Assembly (NCBI RefSeq): GCF_002086285.1
Contig: NZ_MVHU01000013.1
Coordinates: 48,292 to 112,291 of the forward strand
DNA length: 64,000 nucleotides
Reading direction: 5' to 3'
Source of the DNA: Mycolicibacter kumamotonensis
Lineage (GTDB): Bacteria > Actinomycetota > Actinomycetes > Mycobacteriales > Mycobacteriaceae
The notes below the pieces were generated by a model. That model worked only from the letters and a program-made list of their open reading frames with translations. It had not been told where the DNA came from and ran no database searches. Shown piece by piece: positions 40,801-50,146 of the stretch (within the stretch, counting starts at the first letter, position 1; each line of letters begins with the position of its first letter). The position numbers and the translations under genes are program-made.

Positions 40801-43602
40801 GGTGCAGGCGGCGTCGGCGACGGCTTCGGCAACGGCGGCGTGGGCACCGGTGGCGCCGGTGGCACCGGCGGCGCCGGCGGCAACATCACCTGGTCGGGCA
40901 TCCACGGCAACGCCGGTAACGGCGGTGACGGCGGTGACGGCGGGGTGGGTACCGGCGTCGGTGGCAGCGGTGGTGACGGCGGTGGCGCCGGCGCCGGCGG
41001 GAGCACCGTCGGCACCGGTAACGGCGGCAACGGCGGTGACGGCGGGTCCGGCGGCGGGGGCGTCAGCGGCGCGGGCGGTGGCGACGGCAAAATCGGTGGT
41101 GCCGGCGGCGGCGCCGTGACCGGTAACGGTGGCAACGGCGGTGACGGCGGGTCCGGCGGCAACAGCGCCGGCGGTGTCGCCGGCGCCAGCGCGGCGGGCG
41201 GTGCCGGCGGGAACACCACGACCGGCAACGGCGGCAACGGCGGCAACGGCGGTAACGGCGGCAGTGGCACTGCGGGCAACAGCAACGGTACTGCCGGCAG
41301 CATCGGCGGCCAGGGCGGGACCGCGGTGGTCGGCAACGGCGGTGACGGTGGTGACGGCGGATCCGGCGGTCACGGATTCGGCACCGGCAACGCCGGACCC
41401 GGCGCTAACGGCGGTGCCGGCGGCGCTACCACCACCGGCAACGGCGGCGCCGGCGGGGACGGCGGTGCCGGCGGCGACGGCGGCGTGAGCGGCTTCGGTG
41501 GCGCCGGGGGCACCGGTGGTGCCGGCGGCGGTACCGCCACCGGCAACGGAGGGTCCGGCGGCAAGGGCGGCAACGGCGGCGACACCGGCTTCAACTCGAT
41601 CACCGGGGATGGCGCGCTGGGTGCCACCGGCGGCGGCGGCGGTGACGGCGGTGACGTCAGTATCCAAGGCAATGGCGGCGCTGCCGGTGACGGCGGTGAC
41701 GGCGGATCCGGCGGCAACGGCGGTCCGGTCGCGGCCGGCACCGCCGGACACAACGGCGGCACAGGCGGCGCTGCCGGTGCCGGCGGTACCGGCGGTGATG
41801 GCGCGGGCACCGGCAACGGTGGCGCCGGCGGGAACGGTGGCGTCGGCGGTCTCGGCGGCAACGGCAGCAACGGCAACTCCGGTGCCAACGGGCCCGGCCA
41901 GGACGGCGGTGACAGCGGTTACGGCGGCGCCGGCGGCGGTGGCGGCACCGGCGGTCAGGCACTGGGCTCCGGCAACGGCGGTGCCGGCGGCGACGGTGGT
42001 GACGGTGGGAAGGCCGGCGACGCCGGCAACGGCTCGAGCGCCACCAACGCCAACGGCAACGGCGGCTCAGGCGGCAGCTCCGGTGATGGTGGTACTGGCG
42101 GTACCGGCGGTACCGGTGGCAAGGCCAACGGCACCGGAACCGGCGGGCAGGGCGGCCTCGGCGGTAACGGCGGTCAGTTCGGTAGCGGCGGTGACGGCGG
42201 AAACGGCACCGGCACCGGCTCTGGCGGCAATGCCGGTCTGGGCTTGAACAACGGGGACGTCATCGGAATCGTCAATGGCGGCAACGGCGGTACCGGTGGC
42301 GACTCCGTCGCTGGTGACGGCGGGGCCGGCGGCAACGGCGGCAACGGCGGCAACGGCGCCGCGGTCGCCGGCAATGGCGGCAACGGCGGCGACCAGGCCG
42401 GCGCGGCCGGCGACGGCGGTACCAACGCCGGCGGAATCGGCGGGAAGGGCGGTGATGGCGGCAACGCCCTCGGCGCGACCGGTAACGGCGGAGCAGGCGG
42501 TAACGGCGGAAAGGGCGGCAACGGTGTGGCCACCGGCGGCACTGGCGGCAACGGCGGCGCAGCCACCGCACTCAGCCCGGGTGCTGACGGCGGCCAGGGC
42601 GGCGCCGGCGGATTCGCCGGTCTCGGCGGCGACGGCGGTAACGGGGGTAGCGCCGCGGGATCCGGTACCGGTGGTGCCGGCGGTAACGGCGGTGACTCCG
42701 GAATCGCAGCAGGCGGCGGCCAAGGCGGCAACGGCGGCGACGCCTCCGCCAGCCAGGTCGCCGGCGCCGGCGGAGCCGGCGGCCAGGGCGGCAACGTCGG
42801 CTATGTGCCTATCGCGCCTACCGGCAACGGCGGAACCGGCGGCGATTCGGTTAACGGTGACGGCGGTGCAGGCGGCAATGGCGGCAACGTCGGCAGCGGC
42901 GGGCTCGGCGGTGACGGCGGAACCGGCGGCGAGGGCAACGCCGGGGGCGGCGGGCAGGCGGCCGGCACCGGCGGCGCTGGCGGCAGCGGCGGCGCCGGCA
43001 ACGCTGGAGGTGCCGGCGGCGGTGGCGGTAACACCACCGGCACCACGGTCTCCTCGACCGGTAGCGGCGGGGCCGGCGGCGACGCTGGGAAGTCCGGCGC
43101 CGGGGGTAACGGCGGTAACGGCGGCACCGGTGGTGCGGCCGCGGCCGGGACCGGGTTCGGCGGTGACGGCGGTCGGGGCGGTGACGGCGGTGCGGCCGGA
43201 GGCGCCAACACCGGCGGTGACGGCGGCGACGCCTATGGCACCGGTAACGGTGGCGACGGCGGTACCGGCAGCACCGGTGGCGCCGGAGGTAGCGGCGGTG
43301 CCGGGGGCACCGGCGGTGCGGGCGTCAACGGCACCGGCGGCGGCAAGGGCGGCAACGGCGGCGACGGCCAAGACGGTGGCAACGGCGGGGACGGTGGCGC
43401 CGGTGGGGACGCCGTCAACGCCGCGCTCGGCGGGGTCGGCGGTCACGGCGGCTCGGGCGGTGCCGGGGGTGCGGTCGGCGGCGGCGGTACGGGCGGAACC
43501 GGGACCGACGGGGGTGGAAACGGTTCCAGCGGCAGTTCCGGTGCCACGCCGGGTGACAACGGCGCGGCCGGTCCTGACGGCACACCGCCGCCGCCCGCAT
43601 GA
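37900..43602 (+). CDS. PGRS repeat protein with Sec signal peptide instead of a PE domain
   Basis: The 1900-residue product starts with a long basic n-region and hydrophobic core ending LTPQAHA (predicted cleavage after residue 50). A unique domain of about 115 residues follows ([36 protein letters not shown]). A two-cysteine segment [16 protein letters not shown] (Cys152 and Cys156) leads into [12 protein letters not shown], the usual opening of a PGRS domain. From residue 168 to near the end it is almost pure GGxGGx repeat rich in Gly, Asp, Asn and Ala, finishing with [20 protein letters not shown]. There is no PE module and no YxxxD/E ESX-5 signal, so export is probably by Sec. I prefer the ATG at 37900 because GGGGAGG lies six bases upstream; the ATG at 37885 overlaps that site. 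Similar repeats in PE_PGRS proteins sit on the cell surface. Confidence 0.88.
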   Translation: MSDRNRTGKRNATCKGKARRASRVAGAGAAVSAFLTFGMTPLALTPQAHADDFGLDDLFDPSLWALPYDGIDWGSFVDPVAWSSLFDAAAFDDVAAGAAAADPFGLDAAFNSFMSDVNSWISTNWIGTEFGDWVDNNLINPLGAAWASADSCGFICNGADGTAADPDGQDGGWLFGNGGDGWDSTMAGIAGGNGGDANFWGDGGNGGDGGAGADGGDGGAGGSIFGSGGDGGNGGAGIAGTDGVNGVWGVAGSGGVDGAGQDGGDGGNGGAGGAGGAATGWLNFLGGHAGNGGSGGMGGSAGNGGDGALATAAHINGGNGGDGGEVGKGGAGGAAGAGGGGKAGTAGADGTGGGNGGDGQDGFSPTTPGAAGGAGGDGGDGGSKGNGGSGGAGGDGADGAAGQIGGAGGAGGDGGLGGALAGNGGNAGAGGQGGAGGDGMQGNTGTQGVAGVNNGAGGNGGAGGNGADGGAGGAGGNGGQAQAAGYSDGLNGDGGDGGAGGNAGAAGNGGDGAAGIWGVNGQYGDGSGGAGGNAGTPGTVAGSGGQGGAAGTGGVGGSAGNDGADGGVPTPGLAHGGAGGAGAAGNAAHLNGGHGGDGGTGGTYGNGGTGGEGGDGFQGVTGGVFSNGNGMDGGTGGTGGDGGNGGLAGTLAGSGGHGGNGGDGGTGGTGGTGANGQPGTGDDGGNGGNGGIGGAGGHGGDGGGIPVTNLTGGLGIGGNGGNGGNAGAGGNGGDGATNATPGGDGGSGGHGGDAGTTGGAGGIHGQHGGSDGSAGGVSHVAGNGGNGAVGANNSGTGNTAGAGGDGGDGGAGGTLGQNGNGGNGANGGTGVNGANGGDGGNGGSTDIGNAGDGGDGGSAIGLPTPGANGGNGGNGGNGGHVTTAGDAGDGGDGGNGASDNGGATGGNGGDGGDGGYIDTFGLGNAGNGGAGGGGGVGGALGGQGGDGGDGGYNDGFNPGNAGNGGDAGAGGVGDGFGNGGVGTGGAGGTGGAGGNITWSGIHGNAGNGGDGGDGGVGTGVGGSGGDGGGAGAGGSTVGTGNGGNGGDGGSGGGGVSGAGGGDGKIGGAGGGAVTGNGGNGGDGGSGGNSAGGVAGASAAGGAGGNTTTGNGGNGGNGGNGGSGTAGNSNGTAGSIGGQGGTAVVGNGGDGGDGGSGGHGFGTGNAGPGANGGAGGATTTGNGGAGGDGGAGGDGGVSGFGGAGGTGGAGGGTATGNGGSGGKGGNGGDTGFNSITGDGALGATGGGGGDGGDVSIQGNGGAAGDGGDGGSGGNGGPVAAGTAGHNGGTGGAAGAGGTGGDGAGTGNGGAGGNGGVGGLGGNGSNGNSGANGPGQDGGDSGYGGAGGGGGTGGQALGSGNGGAGGDGGDGGKAGDAGNGSSATNANGNGGSGGSSGDGGTGGTGGTGGKANGTGTGGQGGLGGNGGQFGSGGDGGNGTGTGSGGNAGLGLNNGDVIGIVNGGNGGTGGDSVAGDGGAGGNGGNGGNGAAVAGNGGNGGDQAGAAGDGGTNAGGIGGKGGDGGNALGATGNGGAGGNGGKGGNGVATGGTGGNGGAATALSPGADGGQGGAGGFAGLGGDGGNGGSAAGSGTGGAGGNGGDSGIAAGGGQGGNGGDASASQVAGAGGAGGQGGNVGYVPIAPTGNGGTGGDSVNGDGGAGGNGGNVGSGGLGGDGGTGGEGNAGGGGQAAGTGGAGGSGGAGNAGGAGGGGGNTTGTTVSSTGSGGAGGDAGKSGAGGNGGNGGTGGAAAAGTGFGGDGGRGGDGGAAGGANTGGDGGDAYGTGNGGDGGTGSTGGAGGSGGAGGTGGAGVNGTGGGKGGNGGDGQDGGNGGDGGAGGDAVNAALGGVGGHGGSGGAGGAVGGGGTGGTGTDGGGNGSSGSSGATPGDNGAAGPDGTPPPPA
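38401..43551 (+). repeat. PGRS (GGxGGx) coding repeat region
   Basis: More than 5 kb of degenerate 9-base GGCGGNNNN-type units encode the glycine-rich domain. Aspartates in GGDGGxGG are very frequent, giving the reverse strand long GC-rich open frames that are artefacts. Such regions recombine easily and are prone to assembly collapse, so the exact copy number should be treated with care. Confidence 0.92.
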
Positions 43603-43624
43603 TGGTCGGCTGAGGCCGGCAACA

Positions 43625-43666
43625 CGACCACGGTCGTCGGAAACTCGAATCCGGCGACCGTGGTCG
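43625..43666. terminator. Bidirectional hairpin between the PGRS and LuxR genes
   Basis: CGACCACGGTCG (43625-43636) pairs with CGACCGTGGTCG (43655-43666), and the stem is extended inward by TCGG/CCGG to about 16 bp around the loop AAACTCGAAT. It sits between two converging stops (43602 and 43693). There is no T tract, but stem length and position make it a likely terminator for both strands. Confidence 0.75.
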
Positions 43667-43692
43667 CATCATGAGTGCCGGCGGTATCGGGT

Positions 43693-46344
43693 TCAGGCCT
43701 CCGACTGGACGCAGTTGAGCAGCCGGATCAGCTGGTCGCGCCGCTCGATCCCGAGTTTGGCGAACATCCGGTACAGATGCCCATCGATGGTGCGCACCGA
43801 GACCGAGAGCCGGGCGGCGATCTCACGGTTGGGCAGGCCCGCGGCGACCAGCATCGCGATCTCGCGCTCGCGGGCGGTTATCGGCAGGGGCTGGGCCGCC
43901 GCCGCGACTGCCGGAGTATGGATATCGCCCTGACCGGCCAACCACTGGGTTCGGGTCGATGCCTCCAATTGCTTGCTGCGTTGGCCGCTGCGTGCGTACT
44001 CGGCCGACGCCTGGGCCGCCGCATCGGCGGCGAATGCGAACGCCCCCATGGCCGCGAATCTGTCCGACGTGGTGCTCAACAGGTCGCCGTTCTGGTCGGC
44101 CAGGCCGCGAGCGTGGGCAGCAATCGCCTCCGCCAACGGGGTGGCCAACGTCTCGGCGAGCTCTGCCAACCGATCCGCATGTGTCGGGTCGCCGAATCGA
44201 ACCGCGGTGTGCAACGCCCGCAACTCCACAGCGAGCATCCCGAATCGCCGGGCGCGCTGCGCCGCCCGCAGCGCGTGGGCTCGCCCCTCAGACGTCTGGC
44301 CGTGCGATGCCCGTTCCCAAGCTCGGGCCAGCTCGAGTTCCGGCTGGAATGCGGCGATTTGCGGCCCGTAGGCGTTTTCGCAATGCCGTAGTGCGACCGA
44401 AGCCGACACAGCGTTGCCCCGGGCCGCTTCGGCTTGGGCCGACCAAGCGGAAGCCAGCATCGGCCACATCGAAGGGGCAGCACCCGACAACACCGGCGCC
44501 GAATCCTCAAGCACCGAACACGCCAAGGGCAATTGGCCCCGTGCCAGGTGCACCAAGCCGAACAGTACCCCGGCCATCGCATCCGGTTCGGGCACGCCGG
44601 CGGCCATGGTGGCATAGCGTTCAGCGACCGTCTCGGCCCTGCAGTAGTCACCAGCGGTGACCAGCGCCATGACTTCGGCGATACCGAGGCTGAACCGAAT
44701 CGTGCCCGCGCGACCGCGTGCGGCGGCCCGCAAACCTATGTCGGCGATCCTGGCGACCTCATCGAAGCGCCCCGCTTTGGCCAGCGCGTGCGCGGTTGCC
44801 AGGGCAAGCAATGCCGTTGCCGCCGGCGACAATTCCTCCGCGCATAACGGCGGTTCGGACCGCATCGTCATGGTGAGATCGCCGGTGAAGAACGCGAAGG
44901 CCGTTTCGAGGGCGTGGATCAGCTCGACCCCCACCTCCGAGTGGGCACGATCCCGTACCTCAGCAAGAACCCGCCCCGCGGAATCGATTTCACCGCAGTT
45001 CCAAAAAAGGTTAGACGCGCGAACACAGGCCCACTGGACTACCGATGATTCATCGACGCCGTCGATTGCGACATCGGTCAGTACCTTTTCGGCGTCATCG
45101 CCCCGGCCCTGCCAACACAGTGCGTGCCCGAGAACGAGTGCTGCGGGCAAGCCGCCGTCGCGGTCAAAGACGAAGCGGGCCAGTTCTTCTGCGTGACCCA
45201 AGTTGGACATAGCCGCCGCCTTCACCGCCGCGCCCAAGATCAGATCAACGTCGGGTTCCAGGTCACTGTGAATCATGAATTGGGCCATCCGGATCTTGCC
45301 ACGCACGTCAGGCAACCGCAGGCGTCGGCCGCCTTTGCGGAAATATTTGTCGAAGGCATTGAACAGCACACCGTTGAGGCGGCGCGCGCGCACCACCCCG
45401 ACACGCTCCAGCACCGCTTCGCCGAGAATGGGATGGTTCACCTGCACCAGCGTTCCCCGGCCGTCGGAAGCCAGGTGAATCAGTCGCTGATGTTCCAACT
45501 CGGAGACGACTTCCGGAGAACAGAGTTCGCGGAAGACCTCCCAATCCAGCAACTCGGCGGTCGCCAGGATCTCTAGTGCCTCCAGTTGTTCCGGAGTGAG
45601 GGATTGGAGTCGCAACTCAAGCAGGACCGACAGTTCCTGGTCCGGGTGCAGCGAACCCTTGAGCTGCCAGCCGTACTCGTCTTCCACCAGGACGCCGTTC
45701 TGCCGCCCGCCCCGCAGCAGCCCGCGCAGATACAGTGGACTTCCGCCGCTTCGGTCGTGCAGCCGGCTGATCACTTGCGGGCTGACCACACCACCGAGGA
45801 CCCGGCGTGCCAACTCGCCGGTCTGTTCGCGGGTGAACGGGTTGATACGCATGTTCCGCAGCAGCCGTTCTTTGAGCAGTGCGGTCACCGCATCGAGAAG
45901 CCTCTCGCCCGATCGGACCACCAGGATCAGTTGCGCCGTGCCTTCGGCGGCAAGCTGGTAGACCAGGGTGGCCGACAACGGATCGAGCAGCTGAGCGTCG
46001 TCGACGACGATCAGCGGATTGTCCAAGACGGCGAAATTCTGGTGTGCCGTCGCCAACATCGCCGCCGGCTCGTGGGCGACATCGACGGTCACCGACCGGG
46101 AGAACGCCCCCAGCGGTACATCAAGCCCGGTCTGGGTGCCCAGCACGAATCGGACGGTGCGCCCCTCCGCGGTGAGCCGGGCCCCTAGCGCACGGGCCAG
46201 CGTCGATTTGCCGACCCCGCTATCGCCGACCAGTGCGACGCCCTGAAACCCCGAATCCGGTTCGAGGGCCGCCAACGACTCACGCAGCTCGCTGTCGCGG
46301 CCAATGAACGGCCACGCGGTAGAAGATTCAGCCGTCGTGCGCAA
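43693..46344 (-). CDS. Large ATP-binding LuxR-family (LAL) transcriptional regulator
   Basis: The 883-residue product has an N-terminal STAND-type ATPase with Walker A GDSGVGKST (40-48) and Walker B LIVVDDAQLL (111-120). A long alpha-helical, TPR-like middle follows (AEELARFVFDRDGGLPAALV, ASNLFWNCGEIDSAGRVLAEV in pieces). A C-terminal LuxR helix-turn-helix (about 820-876) reads PITAREREIAMLVAAGLPNR and SVRTIDGHLYRMFAKLGIERR in pieces. LAL (MalT-like) regulators bind a small inducer and activate nearby genes; the target is unknown. The start is a TTG at 46344, supported by GGAGGTGG six bases upstream and WPFIGRDSEL right after it. It converges on the PGRS gene. Confidence 0.92.
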   Translation of the reverse strand: MRTTAESSTAWPFIGRDSELRESLAALEPDSGFQGVALVGDSGVGKSTLARALGARLTAEGRTVRFVLGTQTGLDVPLGAFSRSVTVDVAHEPAAMLATAHQNFAVLDNPLIVVDDAQLLDPLSATLVYQLAAEGTAQLILVVRSGERLLDAVTALLKERLLRNMRINPFTREQTGELARRVLGGVVSPQVISRLHDRSGGSPLYLRGLLRGGRQNGVLVEDEYGWQLKGSLHPDQELSVLLELRLQSLTPEQLEALEILATAELLDWEVFRELCSPEVVSELEHQRLIHLASDGRGTLVQVNHPILGEAVLERVGVVRARRLNGVLFNAFDKYFRKGGRRLRLPDVRGKIRMAQFMIHSDLEPDVDLILGAAVKAAAMSNLGHAEELARFVFDRDGGLPAALVLGHALCWQGRGDDAEKVLTDVAIDGVDESSVVQWACVRASNLFWNCGEIDSAGRVLAEVRDRAHSEVGVELIHALETAFAFFTGDLTMTMRSEPPLCAEELSPAATALLALATAHALAKAGRFDEVARIADIGLRAAARGRAGTIRFSLGIAEVMALVTAGDYCRAETVAERYATMAAGVPEPDAMAGVLFGLVHLARGQLPLACSVLEDSAPVLSGAAPSMWPMLASAWSAQAEAARGNAVSASVALRHCENAYGPQIAAFQPELELARAWERASHGQTSEGRAHALRAAQRARRFGMLAVELRALHTAVRFGDPTHADRLAELAETLATPLAEAIAAHARGLADQNGDLLSTTSDRFAAMGAFAFAADAAAQASAEYARSGQRSKQLEASTRTQWLAGQGDIHTPAVAAAAQPLPITAREREIAMLVAAGLPNREIAARLSVSVRTIDGHLYRMFAKLGIERRDQLIRLLNCVQSEA

Positions 46345-46354
46345 AATTTTCCAC
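46343..46354. promoter_or_regulatory. AT-rich element AAAATTTTCCAC at the LAL start
   Basis: The 12 bases AAAATTTTCCAC (minus strand GTGGAAAATTTT) overlap the ribosome-binding site and TTG start of the LAL gene. The identical 12-mer recurs at 47527-47538, at the start of the next gene upstream on the same strand. In DNA this GC-rich, an exact 12-mer at two adjacent gene starts is notable. It may be a regulator site or an RNA element; this is inference. Confidence 0.4.
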
Positions 46355-46416
46355 CTCCCCGGACAATTGCGTGTGAACCAAGTTACCCGCGGTTCCCTCG
46401 GGGCGAGGATTTTTCC

Positions 46417-46450
46417 AGCGTCAAATAAATCGTTACGAGAGCGTCAAATA
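46417..46450. promoter_or_regulatory. Direct repeat AGCGTCAAATA, two copies, upstream of the LAL gene
   Basis: AGCGTCAAATA occurs at 46417-46427 and 46440-46450, 23 bases apart, in the 147-base gap before the LAL gene. On the transcribed strand each reads TATTTGACGCT, containing TTGAC like a -35 box. A tandem activator site is possible. No gene fits in this gap. Confidence 0.45.
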
Positions 46451-46491
46451 CGATGCGCGCCAGGCCTTAAAGGCGGCTACTCGCCGGCGGG

Positions 46492-47538
46492 TCAGCGGGT
46501 CCGCTCGAAGACCAGCCAGCGCAACTCGATCGGGCTCTGTTCGCGTGTGGTCCGGAAGGCATCGAGTCCGCTGACCCAGTCGGTGTACCAACTGGTGGGT
46601 GGCCAGGCGCCGGCGGGCAGATGCGCCTGCTCGTACTCATACACCGAGTCGTCGGCAAGGAGCGCAAGCGGTAGGCCTGCCGCCGCGGCGGAGACTTCGT
46701 CCCGGGTGAACAGGCTCGAGTACACCTGCTGGCACAATTCGCGCGCGGCCGCGTCGGGGTGGTAGCCCTCACGCGCCAGGAACACGTTGAATACCAACCG
46801 CCCACCGGGCTCCAGGCGGCGCGCGGCGAGTTCGAACAGGCTGCGCACCTGGTGTGTCGACCGGAAATCGGTCACCACCTCTGAGAGCACGATCAGCTGG
46901 TAGTCGTCGCGCAGGTCGTCGGCGTCGACGAAGACGTCCCGCACGATGACACGCACGTCCAACGCATCCCGGACCGCCTCACCGGTAAGGATCTCGGCGA
47001 ACTTCGGGGTCATCTCCACCACGTCGACAGGATGCCCGCGACGTGCCAGCGCCAAGGCGTTACGCCCGGTGCCGGCGCCGATTTCGAGCACGCGGACAGC
47101 GGCCGGATCGCCCGCTTCGGACGCCAGCTGCCACACCCGGGCGTCGGGTTCGGTGCCGAACAGCGGTGGCTCCCGTGTCGCCAGCCAGCGCTCGTAGGCC
47201 TCGGAGATCGAGGCCCATTCGGCGCGGATCGTGTAGCTGAGGGTGGGACCGATCGGAGCCTCGTAGGAGATGATGATGTTCGAGCGTGGCGATGCCGTGT
47301 AGGCGGCGGTAAGTTGGCCCTCCAGCACCTCGCGGAGATGGGCGAGCTCGGCGTCGTTGAAGCGCTTGCCCAGGCCGGCGAACACTTTGTCGCACATCGA
47401 GACGTATTCGTCCAGCATGCTCGGGACGGCGGGCAGCACGATCTGGCCACCGATCCGCGCCCGGGTGTAGAAACGCCGCAGCATGGCGTCCCTGGCCGCC
47501 CGTGCGACATCGCCCCGTGCCGGCGGAAAATTTTCCAC
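46492..47538 (-). CDS. SAM-dependent methyltransferase with N-terminal helical domain
   Basis: The 348-residue product has an N-terminal domain of about 125 residues ([40 protein letters not shown]). The class I methyltransferase core has motif [14 protein letters not shown] (148-160), [23 protein letters not shown] and [14 protein letters not shown]. The substrate is not readable. Start: GTG at 47538, with GAAGAGG a few bases upstream; an in-frame ATG at codon 19 is the alternative. It precedes the LAL gene on the same strand with a 147-base gap, and is divergent from nadD by 107 bases. It shares a 12-base AT-rich start element with the LAL gene. Confidence 0.85.
   Translation of the reverse strand: MENFPPARGDVARAARDAMLRRFYTRARIGGQIVLPAVPSMLDEYVSMCDKVFAGLGKRFNDAELAHLREVLEGQLTAAYTASPRSNIIISYEAPIGPTLSYTIRAEWASISEAYERWLATREPPLFGTEPDARVWQLASEAGDPAAVRVLEIGAGTGRNALALARRGHPVDVVEMTPKFAEILTGEAVRDALDVRVIVRDVFVDADDLRDDYQLIVLSEVVTDFRSTHQVRSLFELAARRLEPGGRLVFNVFLAREGYHPDAAARELCQQVYSSLFTRDEVSAAAAGLPLALLADDSVYEYEQAHLPAGAWPPTSWYTDWVSGLDAFRTTREQSPIELRWLVFERTR
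47525..47538. promoter_or_regulatory. GGAAAATTTTCC palindrome at the methyltransferase start
   Basis: GGAAAATTTTCC (47525-47536) is a perfect 12-bp palindrome overlapping the first codons, and with the next two bases it contains the same AAAATTTTCCAC element seen at the LAL start (46343-46354). It may bind an AT-preferring regulator such as Lsr2 or a specific repressor. Confidence 0.4.
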
Positions 47539-47645
47539 AGCCCTCTTCTACACGATCGCGCGGTGTTTTGCCTCAGCAATCGCGCCGAGCTATCGGTGAC
47601 CGGCTGGCGACGACCGTTTCCGCTGGTCCAGTAAGCTGGCGAACC

Positions 47646-48317
47646 ATGCATGACGGGCTACGCCGGCTGGGGGTGATGGGCGGGACCTTCGATCCCATCC
47701 ACTACGGCCATCTGGTCGCAGCCAGCGAGGTCGCCCACAAGTTCGCGTTGGACGAGGTCGTGTTCGTGCCCAGCGGACAGCCCTGGCAAAAGGACCGGCA
47801 CGTCTCGGCGGCCGAAGACCGGTACCTGATGACGGTGATCGCCACCGCGTCCAATCCCCGCTTTTCGGTGAGCCGGGTCGACATCGACCGCGCCGGCCCC
47901 ACCTACACTCGCGACACCTTGCGGGACCTGCACGCGCTGAACCCCGATTCGGAGCTGTACTTCATCACCGGGGCCGACGCGTTGGCCTCGATATTGTCCT
48001 GGCAAGGCTGGGAGGAGCTGTTCGACCTGGCGCGTTTCGTGGGGGTCAGCCGACCCGGATTCGAGCTGCGGCACGACCACATCACCGGCGCGCTGGGCGA
48101 ACTGGAGGAGCACGCGTTGACCCTGGTGGAGATCCCGGCATTGGCAATCTCGTCGACCGACTGCCGCCAGCGTGCCGAGCAGCGTCGACCGCTGTGGTAC
48201 CTGATGCCCGACGGCGTCGTGCAGTACGTGTCCAAGCGCAGGCTCTACCGCGGCGACGACGGCGGGAAGAAGGCAGTCGGCCAATCGACCCGCCTGGCCG
48301 CCGGGAACAACACATGA
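47646..48317 (+). CDS. nadD: Nicotinate-nucleotide adenylyltransferase
   Basis: NadD makes nicotinic acid adenine dinucleotide, which NadE (26384) amidates to NAD. The 223-residue product has the nucleotidyl-transferase signature [14 protein letters not shown] (9-22), [28 protein letters not shown] and the late ISSTDCRQR motif. The ATG at 47646 gives the canonical start; the frame is open back to 47502 but antisense to the divergent methyltransferase. It is the first gene of a tightly coupled five-gene operon: the stop overlaps rsfS by four bases. Confidence 0.96.
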   Translation: MHDGLRRLGVMGGTFDPIHYGHLVAASEVAHKFALDEVVFVPSGQPWQKDRHVSAAEDRYLMTVIATASNPRFSVSRVDIDRAGPTYTRDTLRDLHALNPDSELYFITGADALASILSWQGWEELFDLARFVGVSRPGFELRHDHITGALGELEEHALTLVEIPALAISSTDCRQRAEQRRPLWYLMPDGVVQYVSKRRLYRGDDGGKKAVGQSTRLAAGNNT

Positions 48318-48718
48318 CCGCCACCCCGGAAGCGATCGACATGGCGACGGTGGCCGCGGCGGCCGCCGCCTCCAAGCTCGCCGCCGACGTCGTCGTGATC
48401 GATGTCTCCGCCCAGCTGGTCATCACCGACTGCTTCGTCATCGCCTCGGCGTCCAACGAACGCCAGGTCAACGCGATCGTCGACGAGGTGGAGGAGAAGA
48501 TGCGGCTGGCCGGGTACAAGCCGGCGCGCCGCGAAGGCACCCGGGAGGGGCGCTGGACGTTGCTGGACTACGTCGACATCGTGGTGCACATCCAGCACCA
48601 GGACGAGCGGGACTTCTACGCGCTGGACCGGCTGTGGAAGGACTGCCCACTGGTGCCGGTGGACTTAGAAGACTCAGCGGACTCAGCCGGTCAGTCGGCG
48701 CCCGAGGATGCCTCGTGA
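48314..48718 (+). CDS. rsfS: Ribosomal silencing factor RsfS
   Basis: RsfS binds L14 on the 50S subunit and blocks joining to 30S when nutrients are scarce. The 134-residue product has the conserved core [20 protein letters not shown] (in one block near residue 26), [34 protein letters not shown] and [15 protein letters not shown] Ser/Asp/Glu-rich tail follows. It overlaps nadD (ATGA) and gpgP (GTGA), the usual nadD-rsfS arrangement. Confidence 0.96.
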   Translation: MTATPEAIDMATVAAAAAASKLAADVVVIDVSAQLVITDCFVIASASNERQVNAIVDEVEEKMRLAGYKPARREGTREGRWTLLDYVDIVVHIQHQDERDFYALDRLWKDCPLVPVDLEDSADSAGQSAPEDAS

Positions 48719-49395
48719 GGATCCGCCGACTGATCCTGTTGCGGCACGGCCAGACCGAGTTCAACGCCGACAGCCGGATGCAGGGTCAGCTGGACACCGT
48801 TCTGAGCGACCTGGGCCGTGCGCAGGCGGTCGCGGCGGCCGATGTCCTGCGCAAGCGGCACCCGCTGTTGATCGTCTCGTCGGATCTGTGGCGCGCATAC
48901 GACACCGCCACAGTGTTGGCCGAGCACAACGGTCTGCAGGTCCGAGTGGACACCCGCCTGCGTGAAACGCATCTGGGTGACTGGCAGGGCCTGACCCACG
49001 AGGAGGTCGACGCCCTGGCGCCGGGTGCACGGCTGGCCTGGCGTGACGACGCCCGGTGGGCTCCGCACGGCGGAGAGAGCAGAGTTGATGTGGCCGCGCG
49101 CAGCGAACCGCTGGTCGCCGAGCTGGTGGCCAACGAGCCGACCTGGGGGAGCGCCGACAACGGCGACCGGCCGGCGGTGCTGGTCGCCCACGGCGGCCTT
49201 ATCGCCGCCCTGACCGCGGCGTTGCTACGCCTTCCGGTCGAGAACTGGCCGGCGCTGGGCGGAATGGCCAACGCCAGCTGGACCCAGCTCAGCGGGTACT
49301 CCGATGACGAATCCGACGCCGGCGGCTTCGCCCAGGTGCGATGGCGCCTGGACGTCTGGAACGCTTCAGCGCAGGTGGCCGGCTGTGAATTCTGA
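48715..49395 (+). CDS. gpgP: Glucosyl-3-phosphoglycerate phosphatase
   Basis: GpgP removes phosphate from glucosyl-3-phosphoglycerate, giving glucosylglycerate, a primer of methylglucose lipopolysaccharide (MGLP). The 226-residue histidine-phosphatase product has [20 protein letters not shown] with His11 as the phospho-acceptor, [20 protein letters not shown] with the catalytic Glu, and the second His in [17 protein letters not shown]. It aligns closely with the remembered Rv2419c sequence. The GTG start overlaps the rsfS stop. Confidence 0.94.
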   Translation: MRIRRLILLRHGQTEFNADSRMQGQLDTVLSDLGRAQAVAAADVLRKRHPLLIVSSDLWRAYDTATVLAEHNGLQVRVDTRLRETHLGDWQGLTHEEVDALAPGARLAWRDDARWAPHGGESRVDVAARSEPLVAELVANEPTWGSADNGDRPAVLVAHGGLIAALTAALLRLPVENWPALGGMANASWTQLSGYSDDESDAGGFAQVRWRLDVWNASAQVAGCEF

Positions 49396-49414
49396 ATCAT
49401 CCCCGGAGCCCCCG

Positions 49415-50146
49415 ATGTCCTCCAAAGCGCGCCGGACGCTGCTGATCTTCGCTGATTCGCTGTCGTACTACGGGCCGACCGGCGGGTTGCCCGCCGACGA
49501 TCCGCGGATATGGCCGAACATCGTTGGCGCGCAGCTGGGCTGGGACGTCGAGCTGATCGGACGGATCGGCTGGACCAGCCGGGACGTGTGGTGGGCGGCC
49601 ACCCAGGACCCGCGCGCCTGGGCTGCGCTGCCGCGGGCCGGGGCCGTCATCATCGCCACCAGCGGGATGGATTCGCTGCCCTCGGTATGGCCGACCGCGC
49701 TACGCGAGTTGATCCGGTATGTGCGCCCGCCCCGGCTGCGACGCTGGATACGCGACGGATACGGCTGGCTGCAGCCCCGGCTGTCACCGCTGGCCCGAGC
49801 CGCGCTGCCGCCGCACCTGACCGCCGACTATCTGGAAATGACTAGGGGAGCAATCGATTTCAACCGTCCTGGGATCCCGATTGTGGCCTGCCTGCCTTCG
49901 GTTCACATCGCCGAGACCTATGGTCGCGCCCACCAGGGGCGCGAGCCCACGGTGCGGGCGATCACCCAGTGGGCGCAGCGGCACGACGTCGAGCTGGTCG
50001 ACCTGAAGCTGGCGGTGGGTGAAGAGGTCATGAGCGGGCGGGCGAACCCCGATGGCATCCACTGGAATTTCGAAGCGCACCGTGCCGTCGCCGAACTGAT
50101 GCTCAAAGCGCTGGCCGAGGCCGGCGTGACCGGACAGGCGGAATGA
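49415..50146 (+). CDS. octT: Diglucosylglycerate octanoyltransferase
   Basis: OctT (Rv2418c) is an SGNH/GDSL-fold acyltransferase that octanoylates diglucosylglycerate early in MGLP synthesis. The 243-residue product has the nucleophile block [56 protein letters not shown] and [13 protein letters not shown], which carries the late Asp/His pair. I prefer the ATG at 49415, with GGAG six bases upstream, over the GTG at 49385 that overlaps gpgP. It lies next to gpgP, so two MGLP steps are co-encoded. The stop overlaps degV (ATGA). Confidence 0.9.
   Translation: MSSKARRTLLIFADSLSYYGPTGGLPADDPRIWPNIVGAQLGWDVELIGRIGWTSRDVWWAATQDPRAWAALPRAGAVIIATSGMDSLPSVWPTALRELIRYVRPPRLRRWIRDGYGWLQPRLSPLARAALPPHLTADYLEMTRGAIDFNRPGIPIVACLPSVHIAETYGRAHQGREPTVRAITQWAQRHDVELVDLKLAVGEEVMSGRANPDGIHWNFEAHRAVAELMLKALAEAGVTGQAE

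Noticed and set aside
38083..43672. Long open frames antisense to the PGRS gene (up to about 460 codons, Pro/Ala/Val/Thr-rich)
   Set aside because: They mirror the GGC-GGN repeat on the other strand, have no ribosome-binding sites and no family signature.
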